A DNA stretch of 64,000 nucleotides from Flavobacterium tyrosinilyticum (lineage in GTDB: Bacteria; Bacteroidota; Bacteroidia; Flavobacteriales; Flavobacteriaceae). Location: contig NZ_JAMOKG010000003.1 in NCBI RefSeq assembly GCF_023656565.1, positions 558,001 through 622,000 of the forward strand, written 5' to 3'. This document shows positions 1 through 10,000 of the stretch, piece after piece (the first letter of the stretch is position 1; each line of letters begins with the position of its first letter). The position numbers and the translations under genes were made by a program. The notes below the pieces were generated by a model. That model saw only the letters and a list, made by a program, of their open reading frames with translations. It was not told the origin of the DNA and did no database searches.

Positions 1-1
1 T

Positions 2-208
2 GGTATTCGCTATCCACAACGAATTATAGGTTTATATGAAGGGGGCGCCAGAGAAGGCTGCGGTGTATATATTCCTGCAGGATCGTGCAGAATGAAAAGT
101 ACAAGTTATGATAATGATTTTTGTTATGTATGTAAATATGCAATCATAGAAAAGATAGACCCAACATTGCTGGAAGCTTTGTATCGAACTTTTTACCCAA
201 GACCTTAA
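2..208 (+). CDS. C-terminal end of an M64-like (IgA peptidase family) metallopeptidase, 5' end outside window
   Basis: Only the last 68 codons are present, in frame 2, ending at TAA 206-208. The peptide contains GLYEGGAREGCGVYIPAGSC, then FCYVCKYAIIEKIDP. This pattern (glycine-rich EGG segment, a Cys-Arg-Met, then FCxVCxxAI and a DPT) is what I know from the C-terminal end of peptidase family M64 domains. The zinc site lies upstream of the window, so activity cannot be judged. Only 12 bases separate the stop from the next ATG, so it is probably the first visible gene of the operon that continues through 14607. The alternative is a cysteine-bearing hypothetical protein. Confidence 0.6.
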   Translation, partial: GIRYPQRIIGLYEGGAREGCGVYIPAGSCRMKSTSYDNDFCYVCKYAIIEKIDPTLLEALYRTFYPRP

Positions 209-220
209 AATAATTAAAAA

Positions 221-3200
221 ATGGCGGCTGATAAAAGTACATTTGAGTTATTAATTGAAGAGCTAGGACAGGCCATCAATGGTGTGCTCAATGATATAGG
301 CAATCCTGTAAAGTCCCCTCAAACCACTTTATATTTCCTTCGCAACTTGGGTTGGAATGTTCCTGAAAGTACAGACCTCTCTTCGTCTCCTCTTAAATTT
401 ATCAATAGCTTTTCTTCCATTAATCTTAATAATACTTCCGATTACAGCTCGCTTATCGGATCGCTAAAAAATGTAATAACCGATTTCGACTCCATCAAAG
501 ATAATCTTGGTCTTGGTGCAACATTATCTGATTTTGGCACAAAGTTTCCTAGACAGCTTCTTGATTATATGATCATGCGGCATATGCAGTATGAACATCC
601 AAAAATTTCTGCTTTCTTCCTCTTCATTGGCATTTTTGACAATAGTTACCAACCGGCTGCATTGCCTGCCCATATTGCCTACAAACAATATCGCATTGAA
701 TGGGAAAGATTAATCATTTTTCTACAAGAACCACATCGCATACCAGAAATTGTGTACGGATGGGGTACACCAACTTATGACGGTAAATTATTAATAGAAA
801 ATATTGAACATTTACTGAATGCGCTAGAAATCCAAACTGGCGTTTATATGCCTACTGGAGATATTACTTCCCAATATAGTTTAAGTGGTGATGCCTTGTA
901 TGTTCCATTTTTTGATCTTGATACGGTTAAAGCTGGACTGGAAGTGTATCCTATTGCAACAGACAGTACTCCAAATAACGCGGGGCTGGCTGTATCGCCA
1001 TTTTTTATCGGAAGTGCTGAAACAGAAATTGTAATCAATGAAAATTTTTCCTTACTTATTAAGGGCGGACTTAAAATAGATAAAACAACAGGAGTAGAAA
1101 TAAGACCCAAAACGGCCATAACTTTATTTGATCTTACCGCTGCCTCTGCTATTGATGGTACTCTTGAAATAACTTTTCGTATATCGGGCCCAGAGCATTT
1201 GGTACAATTGGGTGCGCCAGAATCTACCAGACTCGAAATAGGAGCTATAGAATTAACTGGCAAAGCTCAGGTAAACCAGCAAGGCAATGATTTTACTATT
1301 GAAATTGCCGTTAAAGATTCACGTGTTGTAATAGATTTAGGTGGCGGAGATGGATTTATTTCTTCTGTACTTCCTTTGGATCCTATAGAAGTTCCTCTCG
1401 ATCTTACTGTAGGATACTCCACCAAAAATGGCATTTACTTTAAAGGAAGTGCAGGAATACAGATTCAATTGCCCATCCATATTTCATTGGGACCTATTGA
1501 AATTAGCGGTATAACCATCGAAATAAAAATAGAAGACCGAAAAATACCTATATCTGTAAGTGCTGATTTTAAAGGCGAATTGGGTCCGCTTACAGTGGTT
1601 GTAGAAAATATTGGCGTGAGCACCAATTTAAGTTTCCCCGAAAATAACCGTGGAAATATGGGGCCATTTGATCTAGGCTTTGGCTTTAAGCCACCAAATG
1701 GACTGGGGCTTTCTGTAAATGCCGGAGCAGTCATTGGCGGCGGTTACTTATTTTTTGATTTTGAAAAAGAAGAATACGCAGGTGTACTAGAACTAACAAT
1801 TGCAGGATTTATTTCTGCCAAAGCAATAGGATTGATTACGACAAAGATGCCAGATGGCAGTAAAGGTTTTTCAATGCTTATTATTATCACGGCAGAATTC
1901 TTTCCTCCATTTCAACTAGGTTATGGTTTCACATTGAATGCTGTTGGCGGATTATTGGGATTGAATAGAACCATGCTGTTGGATCCATTAAGAAATGCCG
2001 TGCGCACTGGAGCAGTAAACAGTATCATGTTTCCACAAAATGTAATTGCCAACGCGCCAAGAATCATTAGCGACCTAAAATCGATATTCCCTCCCTATGA
2101 AGAAAGATTTCTAATTGGCCCGATGGGAAAAATTGGCTGGGGAACGCCAACTTTGATTACACTTTCACTAGGTATTATTATTGAAATACCTGGAAATATT
2201 GCTATTCTGGGAGTACTTAAAGTAGCATTGCCAACAGAGCAAACACCACTGGTTCAAATACAGGTTCTATTTGTGGGAACTATCGATTTTGACAAGAAAA
2301 TGTTAACCTTCGACGCGAGTCTCTATGAATCATTTATTCTTACTATGACTCTGGAAGGCGATATGGCAGTGCGTTTGAAATGGGGTGATCAACCTGATTT
2401 TTTATTGAGTGTTGGAGGTTTTCATCCGTCATACACACCTCCCCCGCTTTCATTGCCTACTATGAAACGCCTTTCTCTCACTATCCTAAATACAGACATT
2501 GCCTTGATACGGGTAGAATGTTATCAGGCAGTAACATCCAACACGGTACAGTTTGGTGCTAAGGCAGAGATAAAATTTGATCTTAGAGCATGTGTCATAG
2601 AAGGAAATATTGGTTTTGATGCCTTGTTCCAGTTCAGTCCATTCTATTTTATTATTCAGGTATCGGCCAGCTTCAAACTTAGTGCCGCTGGTATTGATAT
2701 ATTAAGTGTAAGGGTAAGAATGTCTCTTGAAGGACCAACTCCATGGAGAGCGAAAGGTACTGGTAGTGTTTCTATCTTGTTCTTCGAAATATCTGCCGAC
2801 TTTGATGTTACTTGGGGAGAAGAAAAAAACACAGCCATACCAGAAGTGGCTATCTATCAAAAATTCCTCGACGATTTACAGAAAAGAGAATACTGGAGTA
2901 CTATACTCTCAAATAACAAAAATCTTTTAGTATCACTTCGAAAAATGGAAGAGTCGGCAACAGCGCCTCTTGTGTTACATCCTGCAGGATCACTGGTAGT
3001 ACAACAAAAAATACTGCCATTACAAGTAAAAATTGATAAAGTAGGAAGTCAAAAAGTGAATGATGTACAAAAAATCACGATTAAAAAAGCAACTAGTGAC
3101 GGTAACGAACTAAAAATCACAGAAGTGAACGACAATTTCGCCCGAGCACAATATCAAAACCTTACCGATTCAGAAAAACTGTCTAAGCCTTCTTTCGAAA

Positions 3201-3625
3201 AAATGCCAAACGGCGTTCAAATATCATTGAGTAATACCATTATCAAAAATGGAAAATTTGTACGAAAAAATGTCGCGTATGAAATTACCATTATCGATAA
3301 AGAGCCTGTAAAACCATTTAGAAAAGGAAGATTCTTTATGCAAATCGGCATCTTGTTCAATCATTTCCTAAAAGGAAACAGCGTGTCTAAGTCTACTTTA
3401 TCTAAATCTCATTTGAATAAAATGCAGCCTTTTGCAGAAAAAATTTCTATAAAAGAAGAAGGTTATACCGTAGCCTTAAAATCAAACAATAAGGCACATA
3501 CTGCGCACGCAACATTTGAAAGTGAGATCATGGCGCAGACCTATATGGAGGAGCAAATTGCCAGACAGCCAGGACTGAAAAAGGAGCTTCAAATTATTCC
3601 TAATTATGAATTACAATCATCATGA
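221..3625 (+). CDS. Giant beta-rich protein, probably DUF6603-type, function unknown
   Basis: 1134 aa with no signal peptide. Residues 1-190 look alpha-helical. From about 200 to 880 the sequence alternates hydrophobic and polar residues with many glycines, as in a large beta-sheet or beta-solenoid domain. Landmarks are a glycine-rich stretch near 500-585 with FFPPFQLGYG and GGLLGLNRT, and GGFHPSYTPPP near residue 730. The C-terminal part has a QQKILPLQVKI segment near 926 and ends in a small domain closing with LQIIPNYEL. I associate this layout with DUF6603 from memory only. The stop overlaps the next start (ATGA), so translation is probably coupled. The function is unknown; the lack of export signals suggests a cytoplasmic or non-classically exported scaffold. 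Confidence 0.75.
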   Translation: MAADKSTFELLIEELGQAINGVLNDIGNPVKSPQTTLYFLRNLGWNVPESTDLSSSPLKFINSFSSINLNNTSDYSSLIGSLKNVITDFDSIKDNLGLGATLSDFGTKFPRQLLDYMIMRHMQYEHPKISAFFLFIGIFDNSYQPAALPAHIAYKQYRIEWERLIIFLQEPHRIPEIVYGWGTPTYDGKLLIENIEHLLNALEIQTGVYMPTGDITSQYSLSGDALYVPFFDLDTVKAGLEVYPIATDSTPNNAGLAVSPFFIGSAETEIVINENFSLLIKGGLKIDKTTGVEIRPKTAITLFDLTAASAIDGTLEITFRISGPEHLVQLGAPESTRLEIGAIELTGKAQVNQQGNDFTIEIAVKDSRVVIDLGGGDGFISSVLPLDPIEVPLDLTVGYSTKNGIYFKGSAGIQIQLPIHISLGPIEISGITIEIKIEDRKIPISVSADFKGELGPLTVVVENIGVSTNLSFPENNRGNMGPFDLGFGFKPPNGLGLSVNAGAVIGGGYLFFDFEKEEYAGVLELTIAGFISAKAIGLITTKMPDGSKGFSMLIIITAEFFPPFQLGYGFTLNAVGGLLGLNRTMLLDPLRNAVRTGAVNSIMFPQNVIANAPRIISDLKSIFPPYEERFLIGPMGKIGWGTPTLITLSLGIIIEIPGNIAILGVLKVALPTEQTPLVQIQVLFVGTIDFDKKMLTFDASLYESFILTMTLEGDMAVRLKWGDQPDFLLSVGGFHPSYTPPPLSLPTMKRLSLTILNTDIALIRVECYQAVTSNTVQFGAKAEIKFDLRACVIEGNIGFDALFQFSPFYFIIQVSASFKLSAAGIDILSVRVRMSLEGPTPWRAKGTGSVSILFFEISADFDVTWGEEKNTAIPEVAIYQKFLDDLQKREYWSTILSNNKNLLVSLRKMEESATAPLVLHPAGSLVVQQKILPLQVKIDKVGSQKVNDVQKITIKKATSDGNELKITEVNDNFARAQYQNLTDSEKLSKPSFEKMPNGVQISLSNTIIKNGKFVRKNVAYEITIIDKEPVKPFRKGRFFMQIGILFNHFLKGNSVSKSTLSKSHLNKMQPFAEKISIKEEGYTVALKSNNKAHTAHATFESEIMAQTYMEEQIARQPGLKKELQIIPNYELQSS

Positions 3626-6600
3626 GCGAAACATTAGCAAACTACTCTTTTTTACCATGGTTACGCCAAGGATTATCTAACAACATCATTAAATTCGACA
3701 ATGATAGTTCTGTGCTTTTGCGTGCCTCTATAAAAATAGCACTCGAAATCGAAGCAATAAAAGTAGATGGAAAAACGGAAGACAACAGAATATTACCAGA
3801 TAAAGAAATTCAACTTTATGGCCCTGGTGACATTGTAGGTATAGATAGCAAGGCAATTGTAAAAACAGAGCCCAGAAACTGGATCACAAATTTTGAACCT
3901 AATTATTTACCTTATATCGAATTTTACGAAGAAGATTTTCCATGGCGATACACGCCCGCAAGACCTTCCGAAAACAAGCTTCGTCCTTGGCTCACACTCA
4001 TCGTACTAAAAGAAGATGAATTTGAAGAGGGCCAGAATATGAAAGATAAACCGCTGCCTTTCTTTAAATTGAAAAGCGGAAAAAACACTGCCGATATTTT
4101 CCCAAAATCATCAGAACTTTGGGCATGGGCGCACGTACACATCAATACCGATCTTTCTAATGGAGCAAGCGCAAACACCGCAAATCCAGACAATATTACT
4201 AATGCTATTAATAATTTAATTAATAAAAATCCTGATAATGCCTACTCTAGAATCATTTGTCCAAGAAAACTGGAACCCAATATTGGATACTATGCTTTTC
4301 TTATTCCCACTTTTGAAAGCGGAAGACTTGCTGGATTAGACTACGAAATTCCTTCCACATTAGCGGCAACTAAATGTGCATGGGATGACAGCAATGTTTC
4401 CGAATTTCCGTATTATCATCGCTGGCATTTCAAAACAGGTAATATGGGTGACTTCGAATATTTAGTAAACCTATTACAGCCAAAGCTTGCTGATAAAAGT
4501 ATTGGAGTAAGAGATATAGATGTGATACATCCTGGTTCTAATCTTCCTCCGATAAATGACCCTGAACTCCACAATATTCTAAAACTCGGCGGTGCCTTAA
4601 GAGTCCCTTTTGATTCGATGAAGCCTGCCGATAAAGCAATTGCAAAAAAATATGATGAATGGGATGAACATCCCTATCCGCATCAATTTACCAAGGCTAT
4701 GGCCGCAAGAATAAATCTTTCTGATGATTATAGTATTGCATCAAAAAATATGGCGCAGGTAAATTTTGATGCTGGAATTACTTCAGAAAATGACCCTACA
4801 AAAGGTGATCCAGATCCGGTAATCACTTCTCCATTATATGGCACATGGCACGCACTACAGCAGCGTTTGTTGAAAACCAGCGATGGTACAGACCTTCCCA
4901 ACAATAAAAACTGGATACATGAGCTAAACCTTGATCCGAGATTTAGAACCGCTGCAGGAATAGGAACTAAAGTTATTCAGAAAAATCAGGAAGAATATAT
5001 GCAAGCGGCTTGGGAGCAAGTAGGTCGTGTTACAGAGATTAACAACAAGTTCAGATTTGCACAACTCGCATTGCAAGTATCATTAAAATATTATAACAAA
5101 CATCTGACGCCGCTGATTACCGAAAAAGCGTTTATGTTTACGTCACCCGTTCAAAAAAGGATTATCTACAAAAACCTTACTGTCTATCAAACCATATCAG
5201 AAAGTACGATACCAGCTGTAATGACTTCGGGCAAATTTCGTAGCATTACAAGAACAAGAGGTGGCTTCATGAAGAAGTTAAACTTTTCTGATACTGTTAC
5301 GCCTTATAATTTAATAGAGAGAATAAACAACGGCGAAGTTGTTGTTGCACCGCCAAAAACAGATCCCGAAGGCGCAATAAACCTCACCGACCTGGCCGAG
5401 GAGATGGCCCCAACAGATATTCCGCAATTGATTGTAGAGCTCTTAAAGAAATACAAGTGGTTCAAATTTTTGCCTCTGTTATTATTGATATTGCTTTTCT
5501 TATTCATGCTACTATTCGCCGCATCGTTAAGCGGATCTGTGGTATTGGGACTTATAGGAGCTGCATTGGTATGGTTCTATCTAAAATTAAAAAAATGGAA
5601 CAACGATGTTATGGCAGCCGCTGCTGTAACACAAGACAGTCAAACGCCTGCTGCAGTAGACCAATATCCTGTTAGTCCTGGCTTTGTTATAACATTACCC
5701 GGAAGCACTTATACACCAACAACTGGCAGTACAGACAGTGAAGAAGCAATTAAATTTAAAACTGCTCTAAAAGATGCTTTTACATTGATAAGTATTAAGT
5801 ATCCAGATCCTATACGCAAACCTGTGGATTTAAAAGACTTAACTACTTCAATGGTAAACTTACTAAACCCCGTTATCACTATTCCTAAGAGAACCCATCA
5901 CAGTATTACTATCCCTGCTCGTATAGCCACCAATATGGTCGAACAATTTGCACCAGTAATGGTATATCCGGAGATTGATATCCCGATGTATAAGCCATTG
6001 AGCGAAATGTCTTCAGAATTGTTTCTGCCAAATATCAACCTTATTGAACAGAATAGCATTACACTTTTAGAAAACAACCAAAAGTTTATTGAATCTTATA
6101 TGGTCGGCATTAATCATGAAATGTCAAGAGAATTGTTGTGGAGAGAATATCCAACCGATCAAAGAGGTTCCTATTTTAGACAATTCTGGGATGTACAAAG
6201 TTTCTTGCCTCCACAGCCTGAATCGGAAGACTCAGCACAAGAATTAAGAGAAAAATTAAGAGATATTCCTAAAATACACGAATGGTCAAAAATTAATAGT
6301 GCAAAAGTTTTTCCTTCACAAGCAGACTCTCCATTGAAGAATGAATTGGGTCAGCATAACCAAAGGGCGCTATTAAGCGGAAAAACACAATTGGTGTTGG
6401 TGATAAGAGGAGAATTACTGAAAAAATACCCAACAGCAGTAATATATGCACATAAAGCAGATTGGGGACCTGATCAAACTATTATACCAGACCAGCCCGC
6501 TCCAAAACCCAGAAGTGTAAGTGAAGAAAGGATTTTTGCAAAACTTTCTGCAGAGGACGAAAAAAATCCACCACAATCTATTATCAAAACGCCCTTGTTT

Positions 6601-7029
6601 GAAGCAAAAGTAGAACCAGATATTTATTTTTTCGGATTCGATCTTGATGACGAGGAAGCAAGAGGTAAATTAAATCCAACTTCGATAACGGATGATCCCG
6701 GCTGGTTTTTTGTCATAAAAGAAAGACCAGGTGAACTGCGCTTTGGACTAGACATTGAAAAAGCGAAGAATGCGGCAGGAGTGGAAAAAATTGTAAACTG
6801 GAACAACCTTTCTTGGAAAGATATTCAAACGACTGACGGAAGTTGTATTGAAATGAATAAAACAGTGACCTTAAAAACACCCAATGCTGATGATCAGGAA
6901 AATATAGAACACCCAGATGATGTGCAAGCAAGATGGTCCCCTGACACCAATGCCGCAGAACTTGCCTATATCCTTTATCAGGTTCCAGTACTTGTTGGAG
7001 TACATGCTAGCCGAATGTTACCCAAATAA
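3622..7029 (+). CDS. Giant uncharacterised protein with a central membrane segment
   Basis: 1135 aa, no signal peptide. Conserved-looking landmarks are SFLPWLRQGL at the N-terminus, GPGDIVGID near residue 67, YIEFYEEDFPWRYTPA near 98 followed by LRPWLTLIVL, and a C-terminal ending in VPVLVGVHASRMLPK. I recall this arrangement from unannotated proteins of Bacteroidota and actinobacteria, with no known role. Residues about 616-657 form a strongly hydrophobic stretch (LPLLLLILLFLFMLLFAASL, then a second run) ending in KLKKW, so it probably crosses the membrane once or twice. The large N- and C-terminal halves would then lie on the same side if it forms a hairpin. Its start overlaps the stop of the preceding gene by 4 bases; the next gene starts 8 bases after its stop. 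Confidence 0.75.
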   Translation: MSETLANYSFLPWLRQGLSNNIIKFDNDSSVLLRASIKIALEIEAIKVDGKTEDNRILPDKEIQLYGPGDIVGIDSKAIVKTEPRNWITNFEPNYLPYIEFYEEDFPWRYTPARPSENKLRPWLTLIVLKEDEFEEGQNMKDKPLPFFKLKSGKNTADIFPKSSELWAWAHVHINTDLSNGASANTANPDNITNAINNLINKNPDNAYSRIICPRKLEPNIGYYAFLIPTFESGRLAGLDYEIPSTLAATKCAWDDSNVSEFPYYHRWHFKTGNMGDFEYLVNLLQPKLADKSIGVRDIDVIHPGSNLPPINDPELHNILKLGGALRVPFDSMKPADKAIAKKYDEWDEHPYPHQFTKAMAARINLSDDYSIASKNMAQVNFDAGITSENDPTKGDPDPVITSPLYGTWHALQQRLLKTSDGTDLPNNKNWIHELNLDPRFRTAAGIGTKVIQKNQEEYMQAAWEQVGRVTEINNKFRFAQLALQVSLKYYNKHLTPLITEKAFMFTSPVQKRIIYKNLTVYQTISESTIPAVMTSGKFRSITRTRGGFMKKLNFSDTVTPYNLIERINNGEVVVAPPKTDPEGAINLTDLAEEMAPTDIPQLIVELLKKYKWFKFLPLLLLILLFLFMLLFAASLSGSVVLGLIGAALVWFYLKLKKWNNDVMAAAAVTQDSQTPAAVDQYPVSPGFVITLPGSTYTPTTGSTDSEEAIKFKTALKDAFTLISIKYPDPIRKPVDLKDLTTSMVNLLNPVITIPKRTHHSITIPARIATNMVEQFAPVMVYPEIDIPMYKPLSEMSSELFLPNINLIEQNSITLLENNQKFIESYMVGINHEMSRELLWREYPTDQRGSYFRQFWDVQSFLPPQPESEDSAQELREKLRDIPKIHEWSKINSAKVFPSQADSPLKNELGQHNQRALLSGKTQLVLVIRGELLKKYPTAVIYAHKADWGPDQTIIPDQPAPKPRSVSEERIFAKLSAEDEKNPPQSIIKTPLFEAKVEPDIYFFGFDLDDEEARGKLNPTSITDDPGWFFVIKERPGELRFGLDIEKAKNAAGVEKIVNWNNLSWKDIQTTDGSCIEMNKTVTLKTPNADDQENIEHPDDVQARWSPDTNAAELAYILYQVPVLVGVHASRMLPK

Positions 7030-7037
7030 CTTTAATT

Positions 7038-10000
7038 ATGAGTGATCTAAAAAACATACAGGACGCACAAAACAGTAACCGAAAACAATCGGCTGCGGTG
7101 AACATTGAAATTCAAAAGGCGCAAGCTGCATTGGAGAAACTAAATGCTGACGAAAAGGAAGAATTAAAAAGTCTTAATGAACAAGAACGCGAATCAAAGA
7201 AGTTATTCAATGAAAAACAAAGAAACCAAATAATAAAAGATATTGGAGAACTAAGAGATTCAAAAAAATCGATTAAGGCCAACTACGAAAAGATAACTAA
7301 TGCTTTTTTAGCACAACTTGATCCTATAAAAAAGATTACAGAACTAAACGACAACATTCCTATTCTGATGTTTCCATTACGTTTAGAAACAAGATTCAAA
7401 TCAACTGGCAATCAAAAACAGCTTTGGTTACGAGTTTATCCCGATGATTGTAATATCAATAGTAAAGAAGAACTGTTATCTGAATCTGAATTGAAAAATG
7501 CAAAAGCCTTTTGGATAGAAATGTGGAAAGCAGGCGGCATAAAAGCAGATGAAAAAGCGGCTTGGAGAAGTTTAGTAAATAGCCATGGTACGGGACGTTC
7601 TGCTTATATCATAAAAGAGTATAAACCTGCCAATACTTATACTGTAAGGCCTAGCGCGGCATATAAAATATTTGTAGTAAACTCTTCCCTTTCCTTAAGC
7701 TCGGCAGAAAAAGATGCCGCAACAAAATATTGGTCAGCTATTTGGTTTGCCAAAGGCGACGCTGTAAAAATTGATAAGGCAAAAGAAATTTTAACCGCGA
7801 CAACAAACTCTGCTACAGCAACATTAATACAAGAAAACTATATTCCGGAAAATATTACTGATGAAATACCTGAAGAACAAGACAGCAGTAAAATCATAAT
7901 TTCTGAGATTGATCTTCCTGATTATACCGCTAAAAATGGTTCTTGGACACAGTCGGCTAAAACAATGGGACTGCCCAATAAGTTTGTGGTAACCACCTTT
8001 GATGGAAATGTAAAAAAAACAATCCTGTTTAATAACCCTGTCAAAGATCATTTGGCTGTAAGTGTGGATCCTTCTTTAACAGGCGATGACCAGCTTAAGA
8101 AAGATGATGATAAAAACCTTATTCTCAATGATGAATTGAGCTGGATGGTAGATTTTGAAAAAGCAGAACAGGCTGGAATGGCAACAAAAATAGACCTTAC
8201 ACCTGAGGAAGCGCAAACCGGTTTTAAAAAATTATTTGTTACAGGCATAAGATTCACTTCTGATGAAGCTGATGGCCAAGAACAACTGCAAACATTATTT
8301 ACGGATCATTTTTACAGCAAAAATGGTCTTGAACTAATAAAACAGGGAGCATCTACAAATAATACTGAAGATGCACCTGCTGCATACACTTGGACTGACA
8401 ATGGCGATGATAGTTTTGATTCGTTTTTTAGCAATTCTGAAGATTTTGTTTCGGCAGATACACCAGATAAAAAATCAGATGGCGAAAAACTGGCAGATTG
8501 CCTTGGAATAGATCCTGCAATATTAAAAAATGTGAAAAATGCCAATGGTAAAGATCAGTTAGAAGCTTATGCTATGAATACGGCACTTTTTCCAGCAACG
8601 TTGGGCTATTTTATGGATGAAATGATGGATCCGTTATTCACCGACAGGGATATCGAAGCGACCAAAGCATTCTTCTCTGGCTTCGTTTCAGGACGAGGGC
8701 CTATACCGGCCATACGAATCGGAAAACAACCTTACGGAATTCTGCCAATATCGGTCTATTCCAAATTAAATTTCTTAGGAAGAGACAATAACACAGACTT
8801 ATCCAACAACATTAGAACACCATTTCTGCCAAGACTTCACAGATGGCTGATGAAAATGGATAGCAATTGGGATGAATTATTAATAGATGTCGCACATATA
8901 GGTAAAACAACAGATGATGCCCACAAGCTATTATTAAAAATTCTAGCATTGAATGCCAATTCAGTTGAGTTTCATCAGCGCTATGCACAGTCGAAAAATC
9001 AAATGCACAATCAGCTAAATCTGCAGCATCATTTTCTTTTAACCCCAAAATTTGAAAAGAAAATGCAGGAAAAAGCAAAGCAAATTTTAAATGAGCTTGG
9101 AATTGACACCGTTCCTATACTTGAAAAATTCTTTCTGAGCCGTCCTAATCTATTGAGCGGACCATTTATTGATGACGTACCCGATTCAGAAACCTCTGCT
9201 ATCCGTCCCTATAGTGCAAACGGATTGAATTATATCGAATGGCTGGTTGCAACAGCAGGCGATACCGTACGCAGAGATGATTTTGGTGGTCAAGAAGCCC
9301 CGACAGCACTACTCTATTTACTTTTAAAACACGCGCTTACCCAATCACAATCCAATGCGGCGGCAAATGTGTTGGCAACAAACAATCTCATTGCCAGCAG
9401 AAAAGTATTTAAAGATCCTGATTTTTTACATGTAGAAGCCAAAGGTATCGGAAAAAGTAAATACGAACATTTGTTCAGTACCTATCCTACTATCACTGGA
9501 GATGCTACAACGAAATTAATAGATTATATCCAGAAACCCAATATTTTACACAATCTGGCAGAGACGGAACAATTGAAGGAAACAATTGATGCTCTGAAAA
9601 TACTGGAGAAAACACCAACCGCAAGATTAGAACGTTTATTAACCGAACATCTAGACTGCTGCAGCTATCGAATTGATGCATGGAAAACAGGTTTGGTACA
9701 ATACAAACTTACGGAACAACGTTTAAAAAACAGCAAAAATACTCAGCCTTCAAAAGGCATCTATCTTGGCGCTTATGGCTGGTTGCTGGATGTCGAGCCA
9801 CAAAATAAATTACTTACCAACGAAACGCTTACACCAGAACTGAATGAAATATTCAATAAGGAGAACATTGCGCCACTTCAATCAGACAGTAAAAATCTTG
9901 GTTTCATACATGCACCTTCCTTAGACCAAGCCGCCACCGCTGCTATTTTGCGCAATGCTTATGATAGCAACAAAGATGCCGGCAGTGGCAATCCTTTTGC

